This document shows, in pieces, positions 35,664-44,981 of a DNA stretch of 64,000 nt (the first letter of the stretch is position 1; the number at the start of each line of letters is the position of its first letter). Origin of the DNA: Gammaproteobacteria bacterium (GTDB taxonomy: Bacteria > Pseudomonadota > Gammaproteobacteria > DSM-16500); contig JABDFQ010000002.1 in assembly GCA_013286495.1 (NCBI GenBank), forward strand, positions 89,110-153,109. The letters are read 5' to 3'. A model generated the notes under the pieces. It worked only from the letters and a program-made list of their open reading frames with translations. It ran no database searches and was not told the DNA's origin. Both the position numbers and the translations under genes were made by a program.

Positions 35664-37178
35664 CTATTGTCGCGGAATAAATGCAACTGGTATGTCCTCA
35701 TCTGGTTTGCGCAGATAAGCAATATCCGGATAATCGACTTCAAACTTACGGTAATCAGTCAGAAAGCTTTCCAGCAATGGCACATATGATTTACGCGTAA
35801 TGTAAATAGTATTGGTATTATTGTTAATGCTTTTCAATATCGGCCAGCATTTCAGCAAATCTGCTTGCGTCTGCACCAGATAACGTTTATCACCCTTGAT
35901 GTGATAGCGAATCACGCTCGGTGGCAAATGCAAATAAAAATTTAATTTGCTTGCTGCATCCAGACTCACGACATTCCATTTTTCCCATGGCTGAATTTTA
36001 CTGGCTTCCACTTTCAGCGATGCGGCAAATCTTTCTGCGCCAAAACGATTGTAATACCACTGCGGCACAAGATCGACACCGATATATAAAACAGTGAAAG
36101 AGAACAATAGCAGCGCGGAAGTAATGACGTGGCGCTTGCTGAAAGTGCCTGACAAAATCCAGTCAGCAGTTAAAAGAATCGCGAAAGGAACCATGGGTAA
36201 AACATAATAACTGCGTCTCGAACCACTCAGGCTAAAGAAAATAAATAAAGCCAGCAAGGTTAAAGCAATCCATCTGGAATGAATTTGCATGCGTTGCCAG
36301 CGTGATTTAAGCGAAAATACCGCGGGAATAAATAAAATAGTGCATGGCAATAAATAAACTGGCAGATAAATAAAATAAGTATAAATCGATCCCTGATGAT
36401 CAAATGGCTTGAAATAGCGAAGAATATTTTCGCGATAAACCAGATACAAACCATTTTCACCATACGTTGCACTATTGAAATACGCTGAGGCATAAAATGG
36501 AGCGAGATAAATGATCATCGCAGGCATGAGCGCCAATAATAATGGCAGACGCAAATGCTGTTTCCACGAACGGTTTAAATAAATATCCACCACGACTGCA
36601 ATCAAAGGAACAATTGCACCAACCAATCCCTTGCATAGCGAAGTCAAGGCGAGAATAAAAAAGAAAATGGCATAGTCAGTAAATTGCGCTTGTTCGCGTT
36701 TTTCGTAATACCAGGAAATGGCAAGCAGCGTGCCAGCCAGATTCAGCATATCTGCACTACTGGTTCGCACCCAGAATAAAAAATAAAATGTGGTCAGCAA
36801 TAACCAGCCAGATAATAAACCTAACTGCTTATTTTTTAATTTTGCACCCAGACGATAAATAGCCCAGAGTGCCAGCAAACCTGCCATCGCTGAAGGAAAA
36901 CGCAAAGACCAGATAGTGAGTTCCTGATTTAATTTGGCAACGAAAGCAATTAGCCAGTAAGAAAGCAGAGGTTTGTCATAATAATTAATTTTGCCGAGAT
37001 AAGGATGTAAAAAATCGCCGCGAAAAAACATACCGGCAACAATATCCGCCCAGCGATGTTCCTGAGTCCAGATTTCACGACCGCCAAGAAAAGTAAAAAA
37101 TAAAAAAATGGCGGCGATCATCAGATAGCGTACTTTTGCCTTACTTCCCCAGAAGTATTCCGTCATGGTGACCAGCAT
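35664..37178 (-). CDS. ArnT/PMT-type membrane glycosyltransferase
   Basis: The 504-residue protein has about 11 hydrophobic helices and the PMT_2 first periplasmic loop: WTQEHRWADIVAGMFFRGDFLHPYLGKINYYDKPLLSYWLIAF, with the catalytic-type acidic residue and the YYDKPxLxYW motif. These enzymes transfer a sugar from an undecaprenyl-phosphate donor to lipid A or other envelope acceptors in the periplasm. ArnT (aminoarabinose to lipid A) is the best known, but no arn genes are nearby, so sugar and acceptor are unassigned. The C-terminal ~150-residue periplasmic domain ends PVAFIPRQ. Confidence 0.85.
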   Translation of the reverse strand: MLVTMTEYFWGSKAKVRYLMIAAIFLFFTFLGGREIWTQEHRWADIVAGMFFRGDFLHPYLGKINYYDKPLLSYWLIAFVAKLNQELTIWSLRFPSAMAGLLALWAIYRLGAKLKNKQLGLLSGWLLLTTFYFLFWVRTSSADMLNLAGTLLAISWYYEKREQAQFTDYAIFFFILALTSLCKGLVGAIVPLIAVVVDIYLNRSWKQHLRLPLLLALMPAMIIYLAPFYASAYFNSATYGENGLYLVYRENILRYFKPFDHQGSIYTYFIYLPVYLLPCTILFIPAVFSLKSRWQRMQIHSRWIALTLLALFIFFSLSGSRRSYYVLPMVPFAILLTADWILSGTFSKRHVITSALLLFSFTVLYIGVDLVPQWYYNRFGAERFAASLKVEASKIQPWEKWNVVSLDAASKLNFYLHLPPSVIRYHIKGDKRYLVQTQADLLKCWPILKSINNNTNTIYITRKSYVPLLESFLTDYRKFEVDYPDIAYLRKPDEDIPVAFIPRQ

Positions 37179-37330
37179 TTCATTAATTCCTTGAATCCCT
37201 GAAGGCGCCGATTATATACGCGAAAAATGAAATGCTTCAATGTAACTGTGCAGTTAAAAAATGATGGACAATTTAGCTGGCATGCTCTATAAAAACCGTC
37301 TCATCCAAATAACCCGAGCGGAGACACTTC

Positions 37331-38206
37331 ATGTTCAAAGGAAGTATGGTCGCTATTATCACTCCCATGCAAGTTGATGGAAGCATTGATAAAAAAGCTA
37401 TGCAGGCACTGATTGAATGGCATATTCAATCTGGAACAGAAGGTATTATTGTTGTGGGATCAACCGGTGAATCTGCAACATTAAATCATGATGAACAATT
37501 TGATCTGATTTCTTTTGTCATCAAACAAGTCGCAGGGCGTATTCCAGTCATTGCAGGAACAGGTTCCAATTCAACAAATGTTGCTATTCATTTGACAGAA
37601 AATGCCAAACGCGCGGGTGCAGATGCTGCTCTCCTTGTCACACCTTATTACAACAAACCACCGCAGCAAGGTTTGTATCAGCATTATAAAGCGATTGCAG
37701 AAGCGGTTGATTTACCCATCATCATGTATAACGTTCCAGGCAGAACAGGTTGTGATTTATTGCCAGAAACAATTGAGCAACTGGCTGGTATCAAAAATAT
37801 TATTGGTGTCAAGGAAGCAACAGGAAAAATTGATCGCGCGGAAGACATTCTTAAACGTTGTGGCGCAGATTTTTTTGTTTATAGCGGTGATGATGATACT
37901 GGCATGGAGTTAATGTTGCATGGTGCAAAAGGTGTAATTTCCGTCACTGCCAATGTTGCGCCACAAAAAATGGTTTCCATGTGTGAAGCAGCGTTGCAGG
38001 GCAATCGCACATTAGCTGAAAAAATAAATGCGGAATTACAGCCATTACATAAAAAATTATTTCTTGAATCCAATCCTATTCCTGCGAAATATGCCTTGCA
38101 TTGCATGGGCAAAATCCAGCCAGGGATTCGTTTGCCATTATTACCACTGGACAAGCGCTATCATGAAGAGGTAAAACAAGCCATGCAAAATGCTGGAGTA
38201 ATATAA
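37331..38206 (+). CDS. dapA: 4-hydroxy-tetrahydrodipicolinate synthase
   Basis: The 291-residue TIM barrel shows GSTGESATLNHDE (about residue 43), YYNKPPQQGLYQHY, IMYNVPGRTGCDL (catalytic Tyr) and IIGVKEATGKIDR (Schiff-base Lys). It condenses pyruvate with aspartate semialdehyde, the first step to diaminopimelate and lysine. The following lipoprotein gene begins two bases after the stop, matching the dapA-bamC pair of enterobacteria. Confidence 0.97.
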   Translation: MFKGSMVAIITPMQVDGSIDKKAMQALIEWHIQSGTEGIIVVGSTGESATLNHDEQFDLISFVIKQVAGRIPVIAGTGSNSTNVAIHLTENAKRAGADAALLVTPYYNKPPQQGLYQHYKAIAEAVDLPIIMYNVPGRTGCDLLPETIEQLAGIKNIIGVKEATGKIDRAEDILKRCGADFFVYSGDDDTGMELMLHGAKGVISVTANVAPQKMVSMCEAALQGNRTLAEKINAELQPLHKKLFLESNPIPAKYALHCMGKIQPGIRLPLLPLDKRYHEEVKQAMQNAGVI

Positions 38207-38207
38207 A

Positions 38208-38459
38208 ATGAAACTCGTGTTACGTGTATTAATATGTGCATTGCCATTCGCTTTATTAAGCTGTTCGTATATTTCAAAATCTTCCTTCTCGCAAAATCGC
38301 GATAAAACTTATCTGCAAGCCAAATCCATTCCACCATTAAAAATTCCGTCAGGCGTTGCCAGCAGTTCTTTTCAGGCTGCCTATCCTGTCTCTGACAGAG
38401 CCTATCCTACTGCCACTGAAGATGTCAGCATTGCGCCTCCTGGACTTGATCGGGATTAA
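38208..38459 (+). CDS. short BamC-like (NlpB/DapX) lipoprotein
   Basis: The 83-residue lipoprotein has a signal ending FALLSC (Cys near residue 19). The body, DKTYLQAKSIPPLKIPSGVASSSFQAAYPV, parallels the unstructured N-terminal segment of E. coli BamC ('Y..A.....L..P.G....... Y.IP'). It lacks the two helix-grip domains of full BamC (344 aa). The segment present is the one that binds BamD in known Bam complexes. Position directly after dapA supports the assignment. There is no frameshifted remainder downstream; a tRNA follows. Confidence 0.7.
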   Translation: MKLVLRVLICALPFALLSCSYISKSSFSQNRDKTYLQAKSIPPLKIPSGVASSSFQAAYPVSDRAYPTATEDVSIAPPGLDRD

Positions 38460-38461
38460 AA

Positions 38462-38489
38462 TTGCAACTCAGAGCAAACGCAGTATAAT
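38462..38489 (+). promoter_or_regulatory. promoter of tRNA-Ser
   Basis: TTGCAA (38462-38467) and consensus TATAAT (38484-38489), 16 bases apart, lie 13 bases before the tRNA 5' end. Confidence 0.75.
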
Positions 38490-38502
38490 CGCAAACTTTA
38501 AC

Positions 38503-38592
38503 GGAGAGGTACCGAAGCGGTCATAACGGCGCCGACTCGAAATCGGATGGGGAGTTCATCCTCCCACGTGGGTTCGAATCCCACCCTCTCCG
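38503..38592 (+). tRNA. tRNA-Ser (anticodon CGA)
   Basis: The acceptor stem GGAGAGG pairs with CCUCUCC. The D-arm sequence is ACCGAAGCGGUCAUAACGG, and the anticodon loop CUCGAAA gives anticodon CGA (reads UCG). A long class II variable arm (GGGGAGUUCAUCCUCC) and the T-arm GUGGGUUCGAAUCCCAC follow. Length is 90 bases with discriminator G. The 3' CCA is not encoded. Confidence 0.95.
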
Positions 38593-38615
38593 CATAAACA
38601 ACCGAGGCACTTCCC

Positions 38616-39932
38616 ATGGAAAATATTGATTATCTCATTCATGCAAAATGGATTATTACTTGCGAAGAAAATAATCGCATTCTGGAAAATCATGCGCTTG
38701 CCATTAAGGATAATAAAATTCTCGCTATTATTCCGAACAACGTGGCGCAGCAAAAATATACGGCAGCTCAAACTGAACATTACACTTCGCATGCCGTCAT
38801 GCCTGGCTTGATTAATAGTCACACGCATCTTGCCATGAATATTTTTCGCGGACTCGCAGATGATCTTGAACTCATGGATTGGCTGACAAATTATATCTGG
38901 CCTGCTGAAGGTAAATGGGTCAGTGATGAATTGGTATATGATGGCTCGCTGCTTGCCATGGCAGAGATGATTCGCTCAGGAACCACATGCTTTAATGATA
39001 TGTATTTTTTTCTCGGTGCAACCGCAAGAGCAGCAGAAATTTCTGGCATGCGCGCACACATTGGCATGACCATCATTGATGATGTGCCAACCGCCTGGGC
39101 AAAAACTGCTGATGAATATTTCGCACGTTCGCTCGAATTTTATCAGCAATATAAAAATCATCCGCTCATTGTGCCAACGTTTGCACCGCATTCCACTTAT
39201 ACCGTTTCACGCAAAAGTCTCGAACGCATCAAGCAACTCGCTCATGATTATCAATTAAAAATTAATATTCATTTGCAGGAAGCGCCCGCTGAAATGACAG
39301 CATCATTGGCAAAACACGGCAAAACACCATTGCAACATCTTGATGAATTAGACATGGTGACGCCACAATTAATTGCCATTCACATGACACAGATTACTGA
39401 GGAAGATATGGAAATATTGCAACTCGGCAATCCATCAATCGTGCATTGCCCAGAATCCAATATGAAATTAGTGAGTGGTGCCTGTCCTGTCGATCAATTA
39501 TTAAAACGCAATATTAACGTTGCATTAGGCACAGATGGTGCAGCCAGCAATAATGATCTCGATATGATAAGTGAAATGCGCAGCGCGGCTTTTCTCGGCA
39601 AATTAACTGCGAATGATCCCAAAGCTCTTTCTGCCATTTCCACACTGAGAATGGCAACGGTAAATGGCGCCAAAGCATTAGGTATTCATCATGTCACTGG
39701 TTCTTTAGCCGCAGGCAAAGCAGCTGATTTTATTGCTATTGATCTTGAACAAATTGAAACCCAGCCACTTTATCATCCTGAATCACAAATCGTTTATGCA
39801 GCATCACGTAATCAGGTAACAGATGTCTGGGTGAATGGTAAACAACTACTGAAGAACCGTCAGCTCACCACGCTGGATGAAAAAGAATTGTTGCAGAAAG
39901 CACAAATCTGGCGCACCAGAATAAAAAATTAG
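38616..39932 (+). CDS. amidohydrolase, methylthioadenosine/S-adenosylhomocysteine deaminase-like
   Basis: The 438-residue protein has the amidohydrolase metal ligands in order: LINSHTHLAMNIFRGLADD (HxH), FAPHSTYTVS, INIHLQEAPAEM (metal His, Glu) and ALGTDGAASNNDLDMISEM (catalytic Asp). The spacing and the LADDLELMDWLTNYIWPAE lid match the TRZ/ATZ and MtaD deaminases that act on 5'-methylthioadenosine, S-adenosylhomocysteine or related adenosines. It probably works in S-adenosylmethionine salvage. It is preceded by tRNA-Ser and followed by ndk. Confidence 0.88.
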   Translation: MENIDYLIHAKWIITCEENNRILENHALAIKDNKILAIIPNNVAQQKYTAAQTEHYTSHAVMPGLINSHTHLAMNIFRGLADDLELMDWLTNYIWPAEGKWVSDELVYDGSLLAMAEMIRSGTTCFNDMYFFLGATARAAEISGMRAHIGMTIIDDVPTAWAKTADEYFARSLEFYQQYKNHPLIVPTFAPHSTYTVSRKSLERIKQLAHDYQLKINIHLQEAPAEMTASLAKHGKTPLQHLDELDMVTPQLIAIHMTQITEEDMEILQLGNPSIVHCPESNMKLVSGACPVDQLLKRNINVALGTDGAASNNDLDMISEMRSAAFLGKLTANDPKALSAISTLRMATVNGAKALGIHHVTGSLAAGKAADFIAIDLEQIETQPLYHPESQIVYAASRNQVTDVWVNGKQLLKNRQLTTLDEKELLQKAQIWRTRIKN

Positions 39933-39933
39933 G

Positions 39934-39939
39934 TATAAT
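39934..39939 (+). promoter_or_regulatory. putative -10 of the ndk promoter
   Basis: A consensus TATAAT followed by GCC lies directly after the stop of the amidohydrolase gene, 58 bases before the ndk ATG. No good -35 is seen. The leader contains an AACTT-N5-AAGTT inverted repeat. Confidence 0.4.
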
Positions 39940-39996
39940 GCCGAACTTTTTTCAAGTTTGGATTATCAGAAAATTCATTAAAAGAGGAATAAAAAC

Positions 39997-40443
39997 ATGC
40001 CGATAGAAAGAACCCTTTCCATTATCAAACCAGATGCCGTTGCAAAAAATGTCATTGGTGAAATCATCAATCGTTTTGAAAAAGGCGGCTTACGTATCGC
40101 TGCTGCGAAAATGATGCACATGAGCAAAAAACAGGCTGAACAATTTTATGCCGTCCATCAGGCGCGTCCATTCTTTCCTGCGCTGGTTAGCTTTATCAGT
40201 TCAGGCCCAGTATTGGTACAAGTACTGGAAGGTGAAGATGCCATCGCAAAAAATCGCCAGATCATGGGTGCAACCAATCCAAAAGATGCAACGCCTGGCA
40301 CCATTCGCGCTGATTTTGCTGATTCCATTGATCACAATGCTGTTCATGGTTCAGATGCACCTGAAACTGCACAACAGGAAATTGCATTTTTCTTCAAGCC
40401 AGAAGAAATTTGCGCTTATGTTGCAGAAAGCGAGCTTGCATAA
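39997..40443 (+). CDS. ndk: nucleoside diphosphate kinase
   Basis: The 148-residue protein shows [20 protein letters not shown], the [30 protein letters not shown] block, [43 protein letters not shown] with the catalytic His in NAVHGSD, and a slightly longer C-terminus than usual (143). It equilibrates nucleoside di- and triphosphates. It is immediately adjacent to rlmN (stop then ATG), matching the conserved ndk-rlmN pair. Confidence 0.97.
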   Translation: MPIERTLSIIKPDAVAKNVIGEIINRFEKGGLRIAAAKMMHMSKKQAEQFYAVHQARPFFPALVSFISSGPVLVQVLEGEDAIAKNRQIMGATNPKDATPGTIRADFADSIDHNAVHGSDAPETAQQEIAFFFKPEEICAYVAESELA

Positions 40444-41574
40444 ATGATAGCGTCTTCGCCGGCACAAAAAGTCAATTTACTTGGCCTGGATAAAAAAGCC
40501 ATGCAGGATTTTTTTATTCACGCCGGCGAAAAACCTTATCGTGCAGATCAAGTACTGAAATGGATTCATTTCAATGGCAGCGATAATTTTGATGCCATGA
40601 CCAATCTCAGCAAAACATTACGACAAAAATTATCAGAAACCGCTGAAATTTCCCTGCCGCAAGTTATTTATGAAAAAGCGGCAGAAGATGGAACATACAA
40701 ATGGTTATTGCGACTAAACGATGGTAATTGCATAGAAACAGTTTATATACCAGAAAAAACACGTGGCACATTATGTATCTCTTCACAAGTGGGTTGCATT
40801 TTAAATTGTGATTTTTGCTCGACAGGAAAACAAGGATTCAATCGTAATCTGACAACCGCAGAAATTATTAGTCAATTATGGATTGCCGTACGTAAATTAT
40901 CGAAATTAAATGGCATACATGATCACGCCGTTACAAATGTTGTGATGATGGGAATGGGCGAACCTTTACTGAATATTGATAATGTCATTCCCGCCCTCTA
41001 CCTCATGCTCGATGATTTCGCTTATGGATTATCCAAACGCCGTGTCACCGTGAGTACGGCTGGCGTAATTCCTGCGATGACACAATTACGTGCAGCAACT
41101 GATGTGGCACTTGCTGTTTCATTGCATGCTCCCAATGATGAGTTACGCAACAAAATCGTTCCTCTAAATAAAAAATATCCGCTCAAGGAACTCATGGCTG
41201 TTTGTCGTGAATATTTTCGTGATGATCCAAGACGTTCCATCACCATGGAATATGTCATGCTCGCCGGCGTCAATGACAAACCTGAGCATGCGCGCCAGTT
41301 AATCAAGATACTTTCAGGTGTGCGTGTCAAAATTAATCTGATTCCGTTCAATCCCTTTCCTCATACGGATTACAAGCGATCAGATGCCAGCACTATCCAG
41401 CATTTCCGCGATACCCTCATGCAAGCCGGATTTAATACCACGATCCGCCGTACACGTGGTGATGATATCGATGCAGCCTGCGGGCAATTAGTCGGTGAAG
41501 TCCATGACCGAACGAAGCGCCAGCAACGTTATCTCGAGCAAGCAAGGAAGAAAGTCATTGGCGATGCGTCATGA
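40444..41574 (+). CDS. rlmN: dual-specificity 23S rRNA/tRNA adenine-C2 methyltransferase
   Basis: The 376-residue radical-SAM protein has the iron-sulfur motif [16 protein letters not shown] (CxxxCxxC) near residue 118, the GMGEPLLN motif near 177, and a C-terminal [17 protein letters not shown] containing the resolving-type cysteine. It methylates C2 of A2503 in 23S rRNA and A37 in some tRNAs. It starts at the base after the ndk stop. Confidence 0.97.
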   Translation: MIASSPAQKVNLLGLDKKAMQDFFIHAGEKPYRADQVLKWIHFNGSDNFDAMTNLSKTLRQKLSETAEISLPQVIYEKAAEDGTYKWLLRLNDGNCIETVYIPEKTRGTLCISSQVGCILNCDFCSTGKQGFNRNLTTAEIISQLWIAVRKLSKLNGIHDHAVTNVVMMGMGEPLLNIDNVIPALYLMLDDFAYGLSKRRVTVSTAGVIPAMTQLRAATDVALAVSLHAPNDELRNKIVPLNKKYPLKELMAVCREYFRDDPRRSITMEYVMLAGVNDKPEHARQLIKILSGVRVKINLIPFNPFPHTDYKRSDASTIQHFRDTLMQAGFNTTIRRTRGDDIDAACGQLVGEVHDRTKRQQRYLEQARKKVIGDAS

Positions 41575-41617
41575 TCGTCATACAATTTAAAGATGGCGAT
41601 AAAGACAAGGTACCTTC

Positions 41618-42802
41618 ATGATTAACCAGCCTCTAGCCACCAGCTCCTCCATGCATCTTCCCTTTGGCTCCCGGTTAAAATCTGCCCGTGAATCCTTAGG
41701 CCTTGATCGCAAGGAAGTAGCCACACAGCTGCGTTTACATGAAAAAATCATCGTCACAATGGAAAGCGGTGATTATCAAACCGATATTCCCCTGACCTTT
41801 CTGCGCGGCTATCTGCGTAATTACAGCAAGCTTTTGAACATCCCGGAACAGGAAGTCACTGATTTAATCGAGTCGCTCAAGCCAGTACAACCACCTGCTG
41901 AAGCGGAAACTGTCCAGCGTGCAGCTTCTGTTAGCTATTCGCAAAAACGGCCAGGATTTAGTTTCAATGCGGATAATATCGTCAAGAAAGTATTTACATT
42001 GTTATTATTATTAACGCTGGTGGGTCTTGTCTGGTGGCACTCACATACTTCCACACCATCTGATATTTCCAGCAGTGACCAGATAGCCGCCATTGCGCAA
42101 CCCGCTCCCAATGCCACGCCAGTTGTCTCAGCCCAGCCAAAGACATCTGCCAAATCCTTTTTTGTTACCAGCCCCGAAGGCAAAGCGGCACTCATCAATT
42201 TCCTGCAATCGACGCCTGGTTTGCAATATTTAATCCAGGTGATTTTGTTTTTAATCCTGTTAACTGTCAGCCTGCGCATTTATAAAAGACCAATCATGGC
42301 AGGTCTGCGTCGCCCCAAATCCAGCAAACGCTTGCAAGCGAGCCGCGCTGAAAACAAGAGCTATGCCATTGGCAAGCAAACGTATCAGCGTCTCGGTGTC
42401 ATTGCACTTGCCGCCATTGTTCTTTTCGGTGGAGTCTTCTGGTATAAACATGGCAACAAAGTCACTCATACCGCAAAGAAAAAACCACCAGTTGTTACCC
42501 AACAACCTGTTGCTATCGCGCCTGTGGATATATCGACCGCACCTCAATTTACCTTGCAAACACCAACGTCCTACTCCCTGTTAACCACCGGTAGCAAACC
42601 GTATTTCCTGCAGGATATGCAATATAAATTACAGGATTATATTAATCAGGCAGCTAATGTTTATTTTGTATTAACCGATAAATCGTCACCATTTTCACAA
42701 TTCAAACGCAAGAAAATTCGCCGATATCGCGTTCGTTATAACCGTGATTACAATCAGGAATTCAATTATAGTAATCCACCACCGTACTACTATAACCAGT
42801 AA
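41618..42802 (+). CDS. RodZ-like protein with helix-turn-helix and extra membrane segments
   Basis: Residues 12-80 form the RodZ-type HTH: FGSRLKSARESLGLDRKEVATQLRLHEKIIVTMESGDY ... LTFLRGYLRNYSKLLN. The classical protein then has one transmembrane helix and a DUF4115 beta domain. Here there are three hydrophobic helices (about 126-146, 204-223, 264-280), with Ala/Thr/Pro-rich and basic linkers, and the C-terminal part (Tyr/Asn/Pro-rich, ending NPPPYYYNQ) does not resemble DUF4115. Position between rlmN and hisS is the RodZ position. It may still link MreB to the cell wall machinery, but the periplasmic half is atypical. Confidence 0.75.
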   Translation: MINQPLATSSSMHLPFGSRLKSARESLGLDRKEVATQLRLHEKIIVTMESGDYQTDIPLTFLRGYLRNYSKLLNIPEQEVTDLIESLKPVQPPAEAETVQRAASVSYSQKRPGFSFNADNIVKKVFTLLLLLTLVGLVWWHSHTSTPSDISSSDQIAAIAQPAPNATPVVSAQPKTSAKSFFVTSPEGKAALINFLQSTPGLQYLIQVILFLILLTVSLRIYKRPIMAGLRRPKSSKRLQASRAENKSYAIGKQTYQRLGVIALAAIVLFGGVFWYKHGNKVTHTAKKKPPVVTQQPVAIAPVDISTAPQFTLQTPTSYSLLTTGSKPYFLQDMQYKLQDYINQAANVYFVLTDKSSPFSQFKRKKIRRYRVRYNRDYNQEFNYSNPPPYYYNQ

Positions 42803-42814
42803 GAGGAAATTCTT

Positions 42815-44098
42815 GTGCCGGAACTTATCCAAGCCGTACGCGGCATGAATGACATTTTGCCCCCGGAAACCTATCTTTGGCTGTATGCCGAACATCTAAT
42901 ACGCAGAGTCTTGATCAGTCATGGTTATCAGGAAATTCGTTTTCCCATTGTTGAAAGAACAGAATTATTCAAGCGCTCAATTGGTGAAGTCACCGATATT
43001 GTCGAGAAGGAAATGTATAGTTTTCTCGATAGAAATCAGGAAAATTTAACACTGCGCCCAGAAGGAACAGCTTGTTGCGTGCGCGCGGCATTAGAACATG
43101 GCATGTTGCACAACCAGGTACAACGCTTATGGTATGGTGGTCCTTTCTTTCGTTATGAACGTCCGCAAAAAGGACGCACCAGACAATTTCATCAATTTTC
43201 AGCAGAAGTATTTGGTATTGAAACACCTGATATCGATGCAGAGTTAATCATGATGTCTGCTGCTATTCTTGAGCGTCTTGGTATACGCTCACTGTGCACC
43301 CTGCAATTAAATTCATTGGGAACACCAGCATCACGTGCTGAATATCGCAAACAACTTGTGCATTATTTCCAGATAAACAAAGCACATCTGGATGAAGAAA
43401 GCGTGCATCGCCTGCATAAAAATCCCATGCGTATTCTTGATAGTAAAAATCCGGAAATGAAATCCGTCATCGCCAATGCACCGAAACTGATTGAACATCT
43501 GGATGCTGAATCGCTGGAACATTTTGAAAAATTACAAACTTATCTGAAACAAGCGGGTCTTGCGTTTGAAGTAAACCCTTGTCTGGTGCGTGGCCTTGAC
43601 TATTACACACGTACAGTAAGCGAATGGGTATCTGATAAGCTTGGCGCACAGGCTACCGTCTGCGCTGGCGGGCGTTATGATGGGCTTGTACAACAATTGG
43701 GCGGCAAACCGACTCCAGCAGTTGGGTTTTCAATAGGGGTGGAACGTGCTATTCTCCTGATGCAGCAAACGGACAAAACCCATAAAAAAGACCCAGGTTT
43801 ACACGCTTACCTGATTACCGATAGCGAACAAAGCTTCGGTGCTGCATTAAAAACCGCCAATTATCTGCGTGCAAAAGTACCAGGTTTAAAGCTGATGTTG
43901 CATTGCGGTGGTGGCAGTTTAAAAAATCAGTTTAAAAAAGCAGATAAAAGTGGCGCGCAATATGCCATTATCATCGGCGAACATGAATTGAAAACCCGTT
44001 CCATTTCGCTAAAAAATTTGCGCGAGGACATTCCACAACAAACACTTTATCAGGATGAATTGGCAGAATATTTAAAGTTAAAAATTTCAAAAAAATAA
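42815..44098 (+). CDS. hisS: histidyl-tRNA synthetase
   Basis: The 427-residue class II synthetase has VRGMNDILPPE at the N-terminus, motif 2 LWYGGPFFRYERPQKGRTRQFHQF, the histidine motif RGLDYYTRTVSEW, and GGRYDGLVQQLGG, plus the C-terminal anticodon-binding domain. The start codon is GTG, with an AGAGGAA ribosome site seven bases upstream. In relatives ispG usually lies between rodZ and hisS; here the two are only 12 bases apart. Confidence 0.98.
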   Translation: MPELIQAVRGMNDILPPETYLWLYAEHLIRRVLISHGYQEIRFPIVERTELFKRSIGEVTDIVEKEMYSFLDRNQENLTLRPEGTACCVRAALEHGMLHNQVQRLWYGGPFFRYERPQKGRTRQFHQFSAEVFGIETPDIDAELIMMSAAILERLGIRSLCTLQLNSLGTPASRAEYRKQLVHYFQINKAHLDEESVHRLHKNPMRILDSKNPEMKSVIANAPKLIEHLDAESLEHFEKLQTYLKQAGLAFEVNPCLVRGLDYYTRTVSEWVSDKLGAQATVCAGGRYDGLVQQLGGKPTPAVGFSIGVERAILLMQQTDKTHKKDPGLHAYLITDSEQSFGAALKTANYLRAKVPGLKLMLHCGGGSLKNQFKKADKSGAQYAIIIGEHELKTRSISLKNLREDIPQQTLYQDELAEYLKLKISKK

Positions 44099-44123
44099 AA
44101 ATGAAACGAATAACGAGGAGTTT

Positions 44124-44981
44124 ATGCGTAGCACTCATAAAGAGAATGAGCGTATCGTTTTACAATTCGATCCCAATAAGAATGATATTGTTGATGCTAC
44201 ATTAGTTGCAGATGTAGTTGCGCCAGAAAAAAAATCCATCTTCCCTACTAACATGTTTAGAGTCAAAAAAGATTTTGCCATTAACACACCAGAAGAAGCG
44301 GTGAGGTATTTTTTGGCTTTTTACAAAAAACGCTGCAGGGAAGATAATAAACAACGCAGTCTTCTATATAGACCCCATGGTAATTTACCTGGCCCTGAAA
44401 AGTTGACACTTGAACACATTATTAAAAACAAGGGCACGAGAACTTTTTTGATATTACGCGATGATCTCAGCTGGATTGATAATAAAAGAAATCCAACAAA
44501 ATATTGTCCGCCAATTGTTCGTGATTATTTGCAAGCAATAAAAAAACACGAAAAACCCGGCATGACTGACGCGCAGAAAATCATACTCAAATGTAAAAAT
44601 GAAATTGAACGATTATTGATAAATCAATACTGGGGTGGTAATAAAATCAAAATTGCTGCTTATCAATTATTAATCAAAACTCTCACTGAAAATCCTGTTA
44701 ATTCTGCTGATGAACTTGGTGATTTACTGGAACGCGCAAAAGATATGGTCATACCTGGCATAAAATTTCGCGCAACAGAATATGCTGAAGTGAAAAATGG
44801 CGATGATTGGGAAATAAAAAAATGCGCGGCAAATACAGAGATTACCATTCAGGATGCACTCACCTGGCGACGATCAGGATCAAAGGGAAATTCAGCCACC
44901 TCTGATTCCGGCAAAATATGGAAAGGAATTTATAATGTGCCCGCGCGTGTGCAGCAGGAAAATAAGGTTTTTATTTATTAG
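44124..44981 (+). CDS. hypothetical protein inserted after hisS, candidate effector
   Basis: The 285-residue soluble protein is not recognised. It is Lys/Asn/Glu-rich and has no signal peptide or membrane segment. Its first ~45 residues are polar (RSTHKENERIVLQFDPNKND), a helical middle contains AVRYFLAFYKKRCREDNKQR and AQKIILKCKNEIERLL, and a Ser/Gly-rich stretch near the end reads WRRSGSKGNSATSDSGKIW. It has a good GAGGAG ribosome site. It splits the otherwise conserved hisS-yfgM neighbourhood and overlaps the convergent methyltransferase by four bases. Composition like other accessory genes here suggests an effector (weak inference). Confidence 0.6.
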   Translation: MRSTHKENERIVLQFDPNKNDIVDATLVADVVAPEKKSIFPTNMFRVKKDFAINTPEEAVRYFLAFYKKRCREDNKQRSLLYRPHGNLPGPEKLTLEHIIKNKGTRTFLILRDDLSWIDNKRNPTKYCPPIVRDYLQAIKKHEKPGMTDAQKIILKCKNEIERLLINQYWGGNKIKIAAYQLLIKTLTENPVNSADELGDLLERAKDMVIPGIKFRATEYAEVKNGDDWEIKKCAANTEITIQDALTWRRSGSKGNSATSDSGKIWKGIYNVPARVQQENKVFIY

